Assembly (NCBI GenBank): GCA_903930345.1
Contig: CAIYYI010000684.1
Span: 1-64,000, forward strand
Source of the DNA: an uncultured Verrucomicrobiota bacterium
GTDB lineage: Bacteria; Verrucomicrobiota; Verrucomicrobiia; Limisphaerales; CAIYYI01
Direction: 5' to 3'
DNA: 64,000 nucleotides
The notes beneath the pieces were generated by a model. It was not told the origin of the DNA. It searched no databases and worked only from the letters and a program-made list of their open reading frames with translations. This document shows, one piece after another, positions 46,486-55,975 of this stretch (within the stretch, counting starts at the first letter, position 1; every line of letters begins with the position of its first letter). The position numbers and the translations under genes were made by a program.

Positions 46486-46659
46486 TTAGGGGATCAGCTC
46501 GACTGCGGAATGGGGACATTTTTTGTCCAGGGTTGCCCATTTCATCCCATGCTTGTGCGCCAGATTGCAGAAGTGAAAATCCGTCGAAATTCGGCTATTA
46601 TACTGGTGATTGGCCAGCAGCCAGGCGATGAGGGTTGAATTGTCCAGGAGATAGGTCAT
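46486..46659 (-). pseudogene. VapC/PIN-domain toxin with apparent internal deletion (57 aa)
   Basis: MTYLLDNSTLIAWLLANHQYNSRISTDFHFCNLAHKHGMKWATLDKKCPHSAVELIP*: PIN N-terminus joined to PIN C-terminus; ATGA overlap with antitoxin gene. Confidence 0.7.
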
Positions 46660-47003
46660 GGAAAGTCGGCCAGTGCCTTATTGACCTCTTCCGCCGTGAT
46701 TTCACGGTCGGTCTCAATCATGAGATAGCCATTCTTTCTGGACAACCGGTAATTGCCTTCCGGTTTAAGCTTAACCAGACGTGTTAGCATAAAACCGGAT
46801 GGAATAGGTTCAACCTGATACTCTTCGCCGGGCTTGGCCTGGCGGATTCGCACCCGCTTGCTACTGTCAACAGTTGCACTCACGATGGGAATTTCCCACC
46901 ATTTCCCCTCGCTCGCAATCCCATTCAGACGGACAGTTTTGCCCCGCCCCACCTTTTCCGGGCGGCGGACTTCCCATGAACGGCACAACGCCCCCCGGAG
47001 CAC
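46656..47003 (-). CDS. VapB/AbrB-like antitoxin (start uncertain)
   Basis: SATVDSSKRVRIRQAKPGEEYQVEPIPSGFMLTRLVKL; overlaps toxin start. Confidence 0.65.
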   Translation of the reverse strand: MLRGALCRSWEVRRPEKVGRGKTVRLNGIASEGKWWEIPIVSATVDSSKRVRIRQAKPGEEYQVEPIPSGFMLTRLVKLKPEGNYRLSRKNGYLMIETDREITAEEVNKALADFP

Positions 47004-47101
47004 GCCAGAACTTTTCTGTAAAAACCCCTACCAAAACCCGCCGCGCGCAAATTTATCGGTTTGCCAAAACCCGGGTCTTCTGGCATTCAATGCGCTCAAA
47101 T

Positions 47102-48688
47102 ATGAAGAGCTTGCGGATTATTGCTTGGGTGGGCGTTCTGGTCACGCTGGGTTGGGGCACCTCCGGTCGTGCCGCCACCGCCGGCGCCACCCTGTTGGGC
47201 TGGCACTATGGCGGCACCGCCCTGGTCCAAAAAAACCCCGACAACGCGGTGCTGGTCAAAACCTGGACCGCCCCGGAAGGCCAGGCGGTGCGGCAGATGT
47301 TGCTGGACAAGCTGGCCAAAACACCGGCCGAGTTGGTGCGCCTGCACCAGGGCGCTCCCACCGCCACCACCGCCGCCCTGATCCGCCCCCTGCTCGCGGA
47401 TTTGCTCACCCAGGAATCCGCCGCCCAGTTCGTCGGCACGCCGCGCCAGGTCACCGAGGCCGTGTTGGCGATCGAACTGCCTGCGGCGCAGGCGGCGCTG
47501 TGGTCACGGAATCTCCAGGCCGCCATCGAGCAGCTCGTCGGGGCCAAGGCCACCGCCTATAAGGCGGAGGGCGGGGAAGGGTGGCAGGCGGGCAAAAGCG
47601 AGGCGCAGGCCTGCCGTTTTCTCTCCGTGGGCCGCTGGGTGGTGCTGGGCTACGGCAAAGGGGATCTGCAAAGGCAATGGGTGCAACAAATCCAGAAAAA
47701 CGGTCGCCCGGCGGCCTTGCCGTTGGAAACCTGGCTGAAGCTGGAGGCTGACCTGCGGTGGCTGGCCACCTGGCTGCCGCTGCCAAAAAACCTGGTGTCC
47801 GAATGGCCGCATGCGCGCCTGGAATACGGCAGCCGCAGCGGCAGTGTGCGCACCACCGGCACGTTTTCCTTCCAGGAGGCGTTGAGCTGCAAACCCGAGG
47901 CCTGGGTGGTCCCCACCAGCATCATCCGCGATCCCCTGATCAGTTTCACGGCCTTCAACGGGGCCGCGCCATTCCTGGCCGCCCTGCCCTACGCGAAGAC
48001 ACTGGGGCTGCCCAAAATACCCAACCAGCTCTTCCTCTGGAGCCAGTCCGGCATCCCCTTCCTCTCCTACGGTGCCGCCCCGATGGCCGGGGCCTCCAAC
48101 CAGATGCAAAACCTGGCCCAAACCGTGCCCCCGCTGCTCCTCGACAAGCTTTGCCAGGACCGCGTGGGCGACTTCCTCTGGGCCAGCAACCGGGCGGAGC
48201 TGACCTGGCGCGGCCTGCCGATCATGGCCCCCAATTTGCGCGCCATGACGGACCCCGCCGGCCAGTACCTCGTCGGCGGCCTCTTCCCGCTGACCCCCAG
48301 CCAGAAGACCCCGGCGCCCACGGAGCTGATCACCCAGATCACCCAGCGCAAAAACCTGGTTTATTACGATTGGGAGATCACCCAGGAACGGGCCGCGCAG
48401 TGGGGCCAGGTGGTGCAGTTGCTGCCGCTCTTCACCCGCGTCACCCAGGCGCCCCTGAACCTGCCCGGACAAAAGTGGTTTTCCGCCTGCACCACCAACA
48501 TGGGCAACACCGTCACCGAGGTGACCATGACCGGCCCGCGCGAGCTGGCCCTGCAGCGCAAATCCCCCGCCGGTTTTTCCTCCTTTGAGCTGCTGCTCCT
48601 CGCCCGGTGGCTTGATGCGCCCGGCTTCCCCCTGGCGGGCTGGCCCGAAACCCCCGTGCGGAAACCGGCCCGCAAAGCCACCCCGTGA
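47102..48688 (+). CDS. Secreted hypothetical protein
   Basis: Start trimmed to MKSLRIIAWVGVLVTLGWGTSGRAA (signal peptide); no recognised domain. Confidence 0.65.
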   Translation: MKSLRIIAWVGVLVTLGWGTSGRAATAGATLLGWHYGGTALVQKNPDNAVLVKTWTAPEGQAVRQMLLDKLAKTPAELVRLHQGAPTATTAALIRPLLADLLTQESAAQFVGTPRQVTEAVLAIELPAAQAALWSRNLQAAIEQLVGAKATAYKAEGGEGWQAGKSEAQACRFLSVGRWVVLGYGKGDLQRQWVQQIQKNGRPAALPLETWLKLEADLRWLATWLPLPKNLVSEWPHARLEYGSRSGSVRTTGTFSFQEALSCKPEAWVVPTSIIRDPLISFTAFNGAAPFLAALPYAKTLGLPKIPNQLFLWSQSGIPFLSYGAAPMAGASNQMQNLAQTVPPLLLDKLCQDRVGDFLWASNRAELTWRGLPIMAPNLRAMTDPAGQYLVGGLFPLTPSQKTPAPTELITQITQRKNLVYYDWEITQERAAQWGQVVQLLPLFTRVTQAPLNLPGQKWFSACTTNMGNTVTEVTMTGPRELALQRKSPAGFSSFELLLLARWLDAPGFPLAGWPETPVRKPARKATP

Positions 48689-48742
48689 ACGGTTCGGGTC
48701 CCCGGTGGCAGTTTGTCCCGGATGATGGTATCGTGGTCCCCC

Positions 48743-49483
48743 ATGTTAAAACTTGGCGTCAATATTGATCATGTGGCCACCCTGCGCGAGGCCCGTTACC
48801 GTGGCTGCGGCCAGGGGGAGCCTGATCCCGTGGCGGCCGCGCTCATTGCCGAAGCCGCCGGAGCCCATGGCATCACGGCCCATTTGCGCGAAGACCGCCG
48901 CCACATCCAGGACCGCGATGTCTGGCAACTGCGGCAGGTCATTAAAACCCGCCTGAACCTGGAGATGGCCAACGCGCCGGAGATTGTCGGGATCGCCCTG
49001 CGCCTCCACCCTGAAATCATCTGCCTGGTACCGGAGCGCCGGCAGGAGGTCACCACCGAGGGCGGCCTGGATGTGGTGGGCCAGGAGCAGGCCCTCCAGG
49101 CCACCTGTGCCAGAATGCGGGCCGCCGGCATCGAGGTGAGCCTCTTCATTGTGCCCGATCCTGAGCAGGTGGCCGCCTCCGCCCGCGTGGGCGCGGAGTT
49201 CATCGAGCTGCACACGGGCGCCTATGCTGAACACTTCAAGGATGCCACCGGCCGCCGCCGCGAGCTGGACCGGCTGCGCCACGCGGCCCGGCAGGCGCAT
49301 GATCTGGGCCTGCGGGTGAACGCGGGCCACGGCCTGAACTATGAGAACTTGCGGGCGATCCACGAGGTGCCCCACCTGGTGGAATTGAACATCGGCCACA
49401 GCATCATCAGCCGGTCGGTCACGACCGGGCTGGCCGCCGCCGTCGGGGACATGCTGGCCCTGATGGAGGGCTACTGCGGTTAA
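48743..49483 (+). CDS. pdxJ: Pyridoxine 5'-phosphate synthase
   Basis: [73 protein letters not shown]. Confidence 0.98.
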   Translation: MLKLGVNIDHVATLREARYRGCGQGEPDPVAAALIAEAAGAHGITAHLREDRRHIQDRDVWQLRQVIKTRLNLEMANAPEIVGIALRLHPEIICLVPERRQEVTTEGGLDVVGQEQALQATCARMRAAGIEVSLFIVPDPEQVAASARVGAEFIELHTGAYAEHFKDATGRRRELDRLRHAARQAHDLGLRVNAGHGLNYENLRAIHEVPHLVELNIGHSIISRSVTTGLAAAVGDMLALMEGYCG

Positions 49484-49495
49484 CCCGCTCCTCCC

Positions 49496-49873
49496 ATGAT
49501 CCTGGGCACTGGCATTGACATCATCGAGGTGGAGCGCATCCAATCTTCGTGGGACCGGTTTGGCGACCGGTTTGCCGGGCGCATCCTGTGTCCGGCGGAG
49601 CTGGAGTATTGCCGTCAGTACAAGCACCCGGCGCAGCACCTGGCGGCGCGGTTTGCGGCCAAGGAGGCCATCTCCAAGGCGTTTGGCACCGGCATCGGCG
49701 TCCAGCTCGGCTGGCAGGATATGGAAGTGTCCCGCCGGGCCTCGGGCGAGCCCTTCGTCCTGCTGCATGGCGCGGGCCAGCGGTTGCTGGCGGAGCGCGG
49801 GGGGCGGATTGTTCACCTGAGCCTCAGCCACACCGCCACCCACGCCGTCGCCGTCGCGATCCTTGAAAGCTGA
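49496..49873 (+). CDS. acpS: Holo-[acyl-carrier-protein] synthase
   Basis: ILGTGIDIIEVERI; RFAAKEAISKAFGTGIG; HLSLSHTATHAVAVAI. Confidence 0.97.
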   Translation: MILGTGIDIIEVERIQSSWDRFGDRFAGRILCPAELEYCRQYKHPAQHLAARFAAKEAISKAFGTGIGVQLGWQDMEVSRRASGEPFVLLHGAGQRLLAERGGRIVHLSLSHTATHAVAVAILES

Positions 49874-49923
49874 ACCCGTGCCGACAGCATTGCCAGCGCC
49901 CCGATTCGGCGTACACTGCCCCC

Positions 49924-51009
49924 GTGATCCGCAACATCATTTTTGACTGGTCCGGCACCTTGGTGGATGATTTGCCCGCCGTCTGGCAGGCCACCAACCA
50001 TGTCCTCACCCAGGCCGGGCTCACCGCCCTTTCCCTGGAGCAGTTTCGGGCCGAGTTCAGCCTGCCCTTCATCCATTTCTATGAGCGGTTCACCCCCGGC
50101 GTGCCGCTGGCCCAACTGGAGGTCTGGTTCCACGCCTCGTTTGCCGGAGCCCAGGATTCCGTGGTGGAGCTGCCCCACGCGCGCGAGTTTCTTAAATTCT
50201 GCCGCGCCTGCCAGGTGCGCACCTTTGTGCTGAGCACGGTGCGGGCGGATTATTTTGAGCTGCAATCCCAGGCCACCGGTTTCCGGGAGTACATTGACCT
50301 CCCCTATGTGCAGATCTGGGACAAACGCGATAAAATCCGGGAGCTGCTGGCCGAAAACCACCTCGACGCCGATGAAACCCTGTTCATTGGCGACATGCAG
50401 CACGATATCGACACCGCCCGGCACGGGGGCGTGCGCTCCTGCGCCGTGCTCACCGGCTACAACCGTCTGGACCAGCTCCGGGCCTCGCAGCCTGACATCA
50501 TCGTGGAGCACCTGGGCGAGCTGCGGCACATCCTCGAAACCCACGACGGCTGCCTGGAAAGTTATCTGCGGCCCGAAACCCAGGCGGCCCGCCAGCCCGT
50601 GGTGACCGTCGGCGGCCTGATCTTTGACCGCGCCGGCCAGGTGCTGATGGTCCGCACCCACAAATGGTCCAACCTTTGGGGCATTCCCGGCGGCAAAACC
50701 AAGTACGGTGAAACCTCCGGCGACGCCTTGCGCCGCGAGATCAAAGAGGAGACCGCGCTCGACATCGAGGACATCGAATTTGTGATGGTGCAGGATTGCA
50801 TCCACTCCCGGGAATTCTACCGGGACGCCCATTTCGTGCTCTTGAACTACACCTGCCTGGCCCGCCCGGGCGGGGTGCGGCTGAACGGGGAGGCCGAGAC
50901 CTATCGCTGGACCAGCCTCCCGGAAGCCCTGGCCCTGCCTCTGAACGAACCCACCCGCCGCCTGCTGGAAACCGTCGTGCGCCAGCGCGGCGAGGTCCCG
51001 AAACCCTGA
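49924..51009 (+). CDS. HAD hydrolase-Nudix hydrolase fusion
   Basis: HAD motif I IIFDWSGTLVDD and TLFIGDMQHDIDTA; Nudix box GKTKYGETSGDALRREIKEETAL. Confidence 0.93.
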   Translation: MIRNIIFDWSGTLVDDLPAVWQATNHVLTQAGLTALSLEQFRAEFSLPFIHFYERFTPGVPLAQLEVWFHASFAGAQDSVVELPHAREFLKFCRACQVRTFVLSTVRADYFELQSQATGFREYIDLPYVQIWDKRDKIRELLAENHLDADETLFIGDMQHDIDTARHGGVRSCAVLTGYNRLDQLRASQPDIIVEHLGELRHILETHDGCLESYLRPETQAARQPVVTVGGLIFDRAGQVLMVRTHKWSNLWGIPGGKTKYGETSGDALRREIKEETALDIEDIEFVMVQDCIHSREFYRDAHFVLLNYTCLARPGGVRLNGEAETYRWTSLPEALALPLNEPTRRLLETVVRQRGEVPKP

Positions 51010-51022
51010 ATCCCCCACCCGC

Positions 51023-51376
51023 ATGGACCGCATTGAACTGGTCGACTTGGAGGTGTGCTACCGCGTGGGCGTGCCCGCCGGGGAGCGCGCCCGGCCGCAG
51101 AAACTGCTCCTCACCATTCTGATGGAAAGCGACTTTTCTGCGGCGGCCGCCACCGATGACCTCACCCAAACCATTGATTACTACGCCGTCTCCCGCCGTC
51201 TGCTCGCCTTCGGTGAGGGTCGTGAATGGCGGTTGATCGAAACACTGGCGGTGGATCTCGCCGAAATGATTCTGCGCGAGTTTCGCCCGGTCGCCGTCAC
51301 GGTGGAGGTGAAAAAGTTCATCCTGCCGGAGACGCGGCACGTGGCCGTGCAGGTGCGCCGTGAGCGGACTGCCTAG
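51023..51376 (+). CDS. folB: Dihydroneopterin aldolase
   Basis: MDRIELVDLEVCYRVGVPAGERARPQKLLLTILM; TIDYYAVS; LIETLAVDLAEMIL; VEVKKF. Confidence 0.93.
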   Translation: MDRIELVDLEVCYRVGVPAGERARPQKLLLTILMESDFSAAAATDDLTQTIDYYAVSRRLLAFGEGREWRLIETLAVDLAEMILREFRPVAVTVEVKKFILPETRHVAVQVRRERTA

Positions 51377-51444
51377 GCCCCTTCACCAGCGCGCCGTCCA
51401 AAACGTCTGCTTGTCCAGCGGCTCTTTTCGCGTATGCTGGGGAC

Positions 51445-53511
51445 ATGCCAATCCAACCGCGTTGCCGATGCCTCTCCGCCGCCCTGCTGGGACTGCTGTT
51501 GACCCTCCAAGTGGACGCCGCCTGGACTCCCCCCGCCGAAGACCGGCGGTATGTGGAACCGCGCACCCTCAACACCCCCCGCACGTTCCCTGAAATCACC
51601 TCCGCCCGGCAATGGCGCACCCGCGCGGCGGAGATCCGCACGCAGATCCTGGTGAGCGCCGGACTTTGGCCCCGCCCGCAGCAGCCGCCCGTCAAAGCCA
51701 TCTTCACCGGTCGCGCGGAATTCGGGGATTTCAGCGTGGAGCACGTGCGCTTTGAAACCTGGCCGGGGTTTTGGGTGGGGGCCAATCTCTACCGGCCGCT
51801 GGGTCAGGGCCCCGGCCCGTTCCCCGCCATCCTGAATCCGCACGGGCATTGGAAGTCCGGCCGCCTGGAGGACACGGCGGATTGCAGCATCCCGGGCCGC
51901 TGCATCAATTTTGCGCGTCAGGGCATGATTGCGCTGGCCTTTGACATGGCCGGCTACAACGACAGCCAGTTTGCCCAGCCTGCGGGTGCGGGCGGCTACA
52001 ATACCCACCGCGTGTTTGGCACGAACCAGACGGATTTGCTCTACCCCATCAGCCTCATGGGCCTGCAAACCTGGAACAGCCTGTGCGCCCTGGATCTGCT
52101 CGCCTCCCTGCCCGGGGTGGATCCCAAACGCCTCGGCTGCACCGGCGCCTCCGGCGGCGGCACGCAGACCTTCATCCTGGCGGCCCTGGATGACCGCCTC
52201 GCCGCGCTGGCCCCCATGGTGATGCTCTCCCACACCATGCAGGGCGGCTGCTCCTGCGAGAACATGCCGGGCTTGCGCATTGATTATTCCAACCTGGAAA
52301 TCGGCGCCTGCGCCGCCCCGCGCCCGCTCCAATTCACCGCCGCCACCGGGGATTGGACCCGGATGACCCTCACCATGGAAGGCCCGGCCATTGCGGGTGT
52401 TTATGCCCGCCTGGGCGCAACGGACCGGGTGAACTACGATCTCCTGCCCTTCAACCACAACTACAATCACGCCACCCGGCAAACCGCCTACCGGTGGTTT
52501 GGCCGCTGGCTCACCCGCCGTCCGGGCTGGGAATCCCTCCAGGACCAACCGTGGCCGCCGGCGGACACCCTTCCCTTGCGCGCCACCAACACCCCGGCGG
52601 CGGACGGCAAAACCGTGGCGGAAATGACCGAGTGGCTGCGCAGTCGCACGCGCACCCTGGCGGCGGACCAATTCCCCGGCGATCGCGCTTCATTGCGGCA
52701 ATGGCAAACCACCATGACGCCCGCCTACCGTCACGTGCTGCAAGTGGATCTTGAACCGGCCCACACCTGGCAGGAGGAACTGGGGACGGATGGCCAGGGC
52801 CGGCGCCAGGCCGTCACCGGCCACCGGGAACGCGGCAGCCGGGTGCCCGTGCTGGTCTTCCCGCCCACGGCCGGTCGCCCGCTCGGCTGGCTGGTGCTGG
52901 CCCATGGTCGCAGTCGCACCCAACTGCTGGAGGCCGGCGGACAACCGGGGGAACTCGCCCGGCAACTGCGCGCCCGGGGCTTCGGCCTGGTGCTGCCCGA
53001 ACTGTTCCTGTGCGGGGAACTCGCCCGCCCCGACCTGGCCCGCAAACGCAACCCGCAGTACAATTTTTTCACCACCTACAACCGCACGGACGCGCAGGAG
53101 CGGACCCAGGATCTGATCAATGCCTGCCACTATGCCCGCACCCTGGCCGAGGGTCGTCCCGTGGTGTTGTGCGGCCTGGCGCAGGCCGGCTGGTGGGCGC
53201 AAATGGCGGCCCCCGCTGCGGATGCCGTGGTGGCGGATTGCGGGCGCTTGGATCCGGCGGATGACACCCGCCTGTTGGACCCCGACCTGGTGGTTCCCGG
53301 AATCCGCAGCCTCAACGATTTTGCGGGCATCCTCGCCCTGAACGCCCCGCGCCCGGTCACCCTGTTCAACGCGCAACGGTTCCAGGCGGAGCGCCTCACC
53401 CCGCTCTACACGGCGCTGAAAGCCACACCCCGCCTGCAAATCGTCGCCGGGGAACTCGCGGGGGAGGAGCTGGCCGCCCGCGTGGAACAGGCCGCCCAGG
53501 CGGCCCGATGA
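51445..53511 (+). CDS. Secreted tandem alpha/beta-hydrolase protein (acetyl xylan esterase-like)
   Basis: Domain 1 LGCTGASGGGTQTF nucleophile elbow; domain 2 second hydrolase-like fold with VVLCGLAQAGWWAQMAAP. Confidence 0.78.
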   Translation: MPIQPRCRCLSAALLGLLLTLQVDAAWTPPAEDRRYVEPRTLNTPRTFPEITSARQWRTRAAEIRTQILVSAGLWPRPQQPPVKAIFTGRAEFGDFSVEHVRFETWPGFWVGANLYRPLGQGPGPFPAILNPHGHWKSGRLEDTADCSIPGRCINFARQGMIALAFDMAGYNDSQFAQPAGAGGYNTHRVFGTNQTDLLYPISLMGLQTWNSLCALDLLASLPGVDPKRLGCTGASGGGTQTFILAALDDRLAALAPMVMLSHTMQGGCSCENMPGLRIDYSNLEIGACAAPRPLQFTAATGDWTRMTLTMEGPAIAGVYARLGATDRVNYDLLPFNHNYNHATRQTAYRWFGRWLTRRPGWESLQDQPWPPADTLPLRATNTPAADGKTVAEMTEWLRSRTRTLAADQFPGDRASLRQWQTTMTPAYRHVLQVDLEPAHTWQEELGTDGQGRRQAVTGHRERGSRVPVLVFPPTAGRPLGWLVLAHGRSRTQLLEAGGQPGELARQLRARGFGLVLPELFLCGELARPDLARKRNPQYNFFTTYNRTDAQERTQDLINACHYARTLAEGRPVVLCGLAQAGWWAQMAAPAADAVVADCGRLDPADDTRLLDPDLVVPGIRSLNDFAGILALNAPRPVTLFNAQRFQAERLTPLYTALKATPRLQIVAGELAGEELAARVEQAAQAAR

Positions 53512-53525
53512 GGGGCACCAAAATC

Positions 53526-54461
53526 TCACCGCGTGTTGCGGAGGAAAAGGCTGCGCAGTTGTTCCGTGGCGGGTTCCAGATCCGTCAGCAGCCGGTCCCA
53601 ATCCACGGATAATCCCCGCTCCGCCCCGGGGGCGGCCCCTTCCAGCGCCCCGGCTTTGACCAGTTGCTGGAGCACCGCCTCCCCCTGCAAATAGGCCAGC
53701 AACTGCCGGGCGGCCTCCGGGTGCGGCGCCCCTTGCACCAGCCCCACCGCGTTGGGAATGATCAGCGTCTCCGGATGCGGCGGCACGGTGGCCACCGGCT
53801 GCCCCTCGGCTTGGGCGGCCAGAATGTCATCGGAGTCGGTCATGCCCACCGCCGCCTGGCCGCGCGCCACCATTCTGACCACCGAGGAATTCCCCTCCAC
53901 CTGCAGCGGCTGGTTGGCGGTCAGCGCCCGGCACCAGGCCAGCCAGCCTGCCTCCCCCCACCGCTGGCGCAGCGCCTGGAAGTGGGTGGCGGTGGTGCCG
54001 AACAGCGGATAGGCCAGCGCCACCCGGCCCCGCCACTGCGCGTTGGTCAGTTCCGAGAATGAGTGCGGCGCCGCCGCCTGGGTCAGCAGGTTGGTGTTGT
54101 AAACCAGCCGGCGGGTGCGCACCCCGAAGGTGAACAGGCCATTGGTGGCTGGGAACACCCCCCGCGCGCGCAGTTGCCGCGCGCGCAGCTCCTCATTGCC
54201 CCAGAACAGATCGCCTTGCGGATGATTCTTCTCCGCCAGCAACCGGTTGGCCAATCCCACGGTTTTCACCGCCTCGCTATCAAAGACCGGCTTCACGGCG
54301 ATGCCCGTCAGGCGCGTGAACTCGCGAAATATCGGCTCGGCATAGACCTGATCCTGCGCGGCGTAAACCACCACCTCGCGTCCCGGCGACCGGGAACATC
54401 CGCCCCCGAAAAAGAGGAGGACGGACAGCAGCGCCACCCCGATGATAAGCTTCCGTTGCAT
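53526..54461 (-). CDS. ABC transporter substrate-binding lipoprotein (iron(III)-type)
   Basis: Lipobox-like LLFFGGGCSRSP; EVVVYAAQDQVYAEPIFREFTRLTGIAVKPVFDSEA; GDLFWGNEELRARQL. Confidence 0.9.
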   Translation of the reverse strand: MQRKLIIGVALLSVLLFFGGGCSRSPGREVVVYAAQDQVYAEPIFREFTRLTGIAVKPVFDSEAVKTVGLANRLLAEKNHPQGDLFWGNEELRARQLRARGVFPATNGLFTFGVRTRRLVYNTNLLTQAAAPHSFSELTNAQWRGRVALAYPLFGTTATHFQALRQRWGEAGWLAWCRALTANQPLQVEGNSSVVRMVARGQAAVGMTDSDDILAAQAEGQPVATVPPHPETLIIPNAVGLVQGAPHPEAARQLLAYLQGEAVLQQLVKAGALEGAAPGAERGLSVDWDRLLTDLEPATEQLRSLFLRNTR

Positions 54462-54663
54462 GGGCGGGTGATAACAGGGGACCGGGTCTCCGTCAAGCCC
54501 ACCCCGGCGCCGGGCCGCTCTGGCATCTGGTCAGGCTTGCTTTGGAAGAAGAATCCGGTTATTGTCCCGGCATGCCCCGTCGCCAACATGGCCGCGTGCG
54601 CCGCTTCTCGTTTGCGGCGTGCGGTCCGGCTCCCGGTGTCGGCGGCTGCCAATTGAACTGCCT

Positions 54664-55734
54664 ATGAAACGCCGCAATTTTCTCAGGGTGATGGGTGGCG
54701 CCGCCGGTGCGGTGGCCCTGCAAACCCCCGCCATGTTCTCCGCCGACTTCGTCGAGCAATCCAAGCCCGAGGCCATGCCCCAGCGTGAATTGGGCCGCAC
54801 GGGGATGAAGCTCTCGGTGATCGGCTTTCCCGGTCTCGCACTGAACCAGAAGCAGTACACCCAGGAGCAGTGCAATGAGGGGGTGAAACAGGCCTTTGCG
54901 GCGGGGGTGAACTACTTTGACACCGCCCCGGCCTACGGCACCTGCGAGGAGCGCATGGGCATCGCCCTCCAGGGGTTGGACCGCAAAAAACTCTTTGTGG
55001 GATGCAAGACCAAGATGCGCGATGCGGCGGGCGCCAAGACCGAGCTGGAGCGCTCCTTGCAGCGGCTCAAAACGGACTATTTTGACCTGTACCAGATTCA
55101 CCACCTGCGGCGGCCGGAAGAAGTGCAGCAGGTGCTGGGGCCGGGCGGGGCGATGGAGACGATTGTGAAGGCCCGGGAAGAGGGCCGGGTGAAGGCCATC
55201 GGCTTTTCCGCCCACACCACCAAGGCGGCCCTAGCGGCCCTGCGCGGGTTCAAGTTTGATTCCGTGATGTTCCCCATCACCTACGTGGAATTCTTCCTGC
55301 GTGATTTCGGCCGGGAGGTCATGGAGTTGGCGAACGAAAAAGGCGCCTCCATCATCGCCATGAAGTACATGTGCAAGGGGGCGTGGCTGGATCCCAAGGA
55401 GAAATCCCGCCAGTGGTGGTATCGCACCATGGAGGAAGCGCGGGAGGTGAACCTGGCCGTGCGGTGGTCGCTCTCCCAGAAAGGGGTGGTGACCGGCATA
55501 GCCCCCTCCTTCCTCGACCTGTTCACCAAATCCGTGCGGGCGGGCTACCAATACCAGCCGATCACGGCGGAGGAGACGGCGGAGCTGCGCACTTCGGCCA
55601 AGGCGTGCAAATCCCTGTTTGAGGCCCAGGAGCGGGAGGTGGCCCTGCACGGAGTCCATGGCGAGGAGGAATTCATGCACGCCTATTACAACTACCCAGG
55701 CCACGAGTGCTCAACCCAGGAAGTGCGCACGTAG
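54664..55734 (+). CDS. TAT-exported aldo/keto reductase
   Basis: MKRRNFLRVMGGAAGAVAL; RELGRTGMKLSVIGFPG; FDTAPAYGTCEERMG; KTDYFDLYQIHHLR. Confidence 0.92.
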   Translation: MKRRNFLRVMGGAAGAVALQTPAMFSADFVEQSKPEAMPQRELGRTGMKLSVIGFPGLALNQKQYTQEQCNEGVKQAFAAGVNYFDTAPAYGTCEERMGIALQGLDRKKLFVGCKTKMRDAAGAKTELERSLQRLKTDYFDLYQIHHLRRPEEVQQVLGPGGAMETIVKAREEGRVKAIGFSAHTTKAALAALRGFKFDSVMFPITYVEFFLRDFGREVMELANEKGASIIAMKYMCKGAWLDPKEKSRQWWYRTMEEAREVNLAVRWSLSQKGVVTGIAPSFLDLFTKSVRAGYQYQPITAEETAELRTSAKACKSLFEAQEREVALHGVHGEEEFMHAYYNYPGHECSTQEVRT

Positions 55735-55792
55735 CGGCCCCCGCACTCCACCGGGACGCATACAACCGTGGCGGTGGACAGTGCAACGGAGC

Positions 55793-55809
55793 GCGGATTT
55801 GTAATCCGC
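55793..55809. repeat. Short intergenic palindrome GCGGATT-TGT-AATCCGC
   Basis: Perfect 7-3-7 inverted repeat. Confidence 0.6.
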
Positions 55810-55975
55810 TTTGCGTCACCCCCCTTGCCAACAACTTTTCTGCCGCAAGTGTTCACTGGCTTCTCCTGGTGCCCGGTTGAACCCCTGCTCCTTTTGGTAC
55901 GGTCAAAACGGCCGATTAACTTCACCTGCTTCGTTCGCTTGGCTGCCGTCTGATGAATTCAACTGCTTTTCAGGA

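Noticed and set aside
55785-55815. Possible tRNA anticodon arm (TGT) around GCGGATTTGTAATCCGC
   Set aside because: No acceptor, D or T arm can be drawn from the flanks; treated as a simple hairpin repeat.
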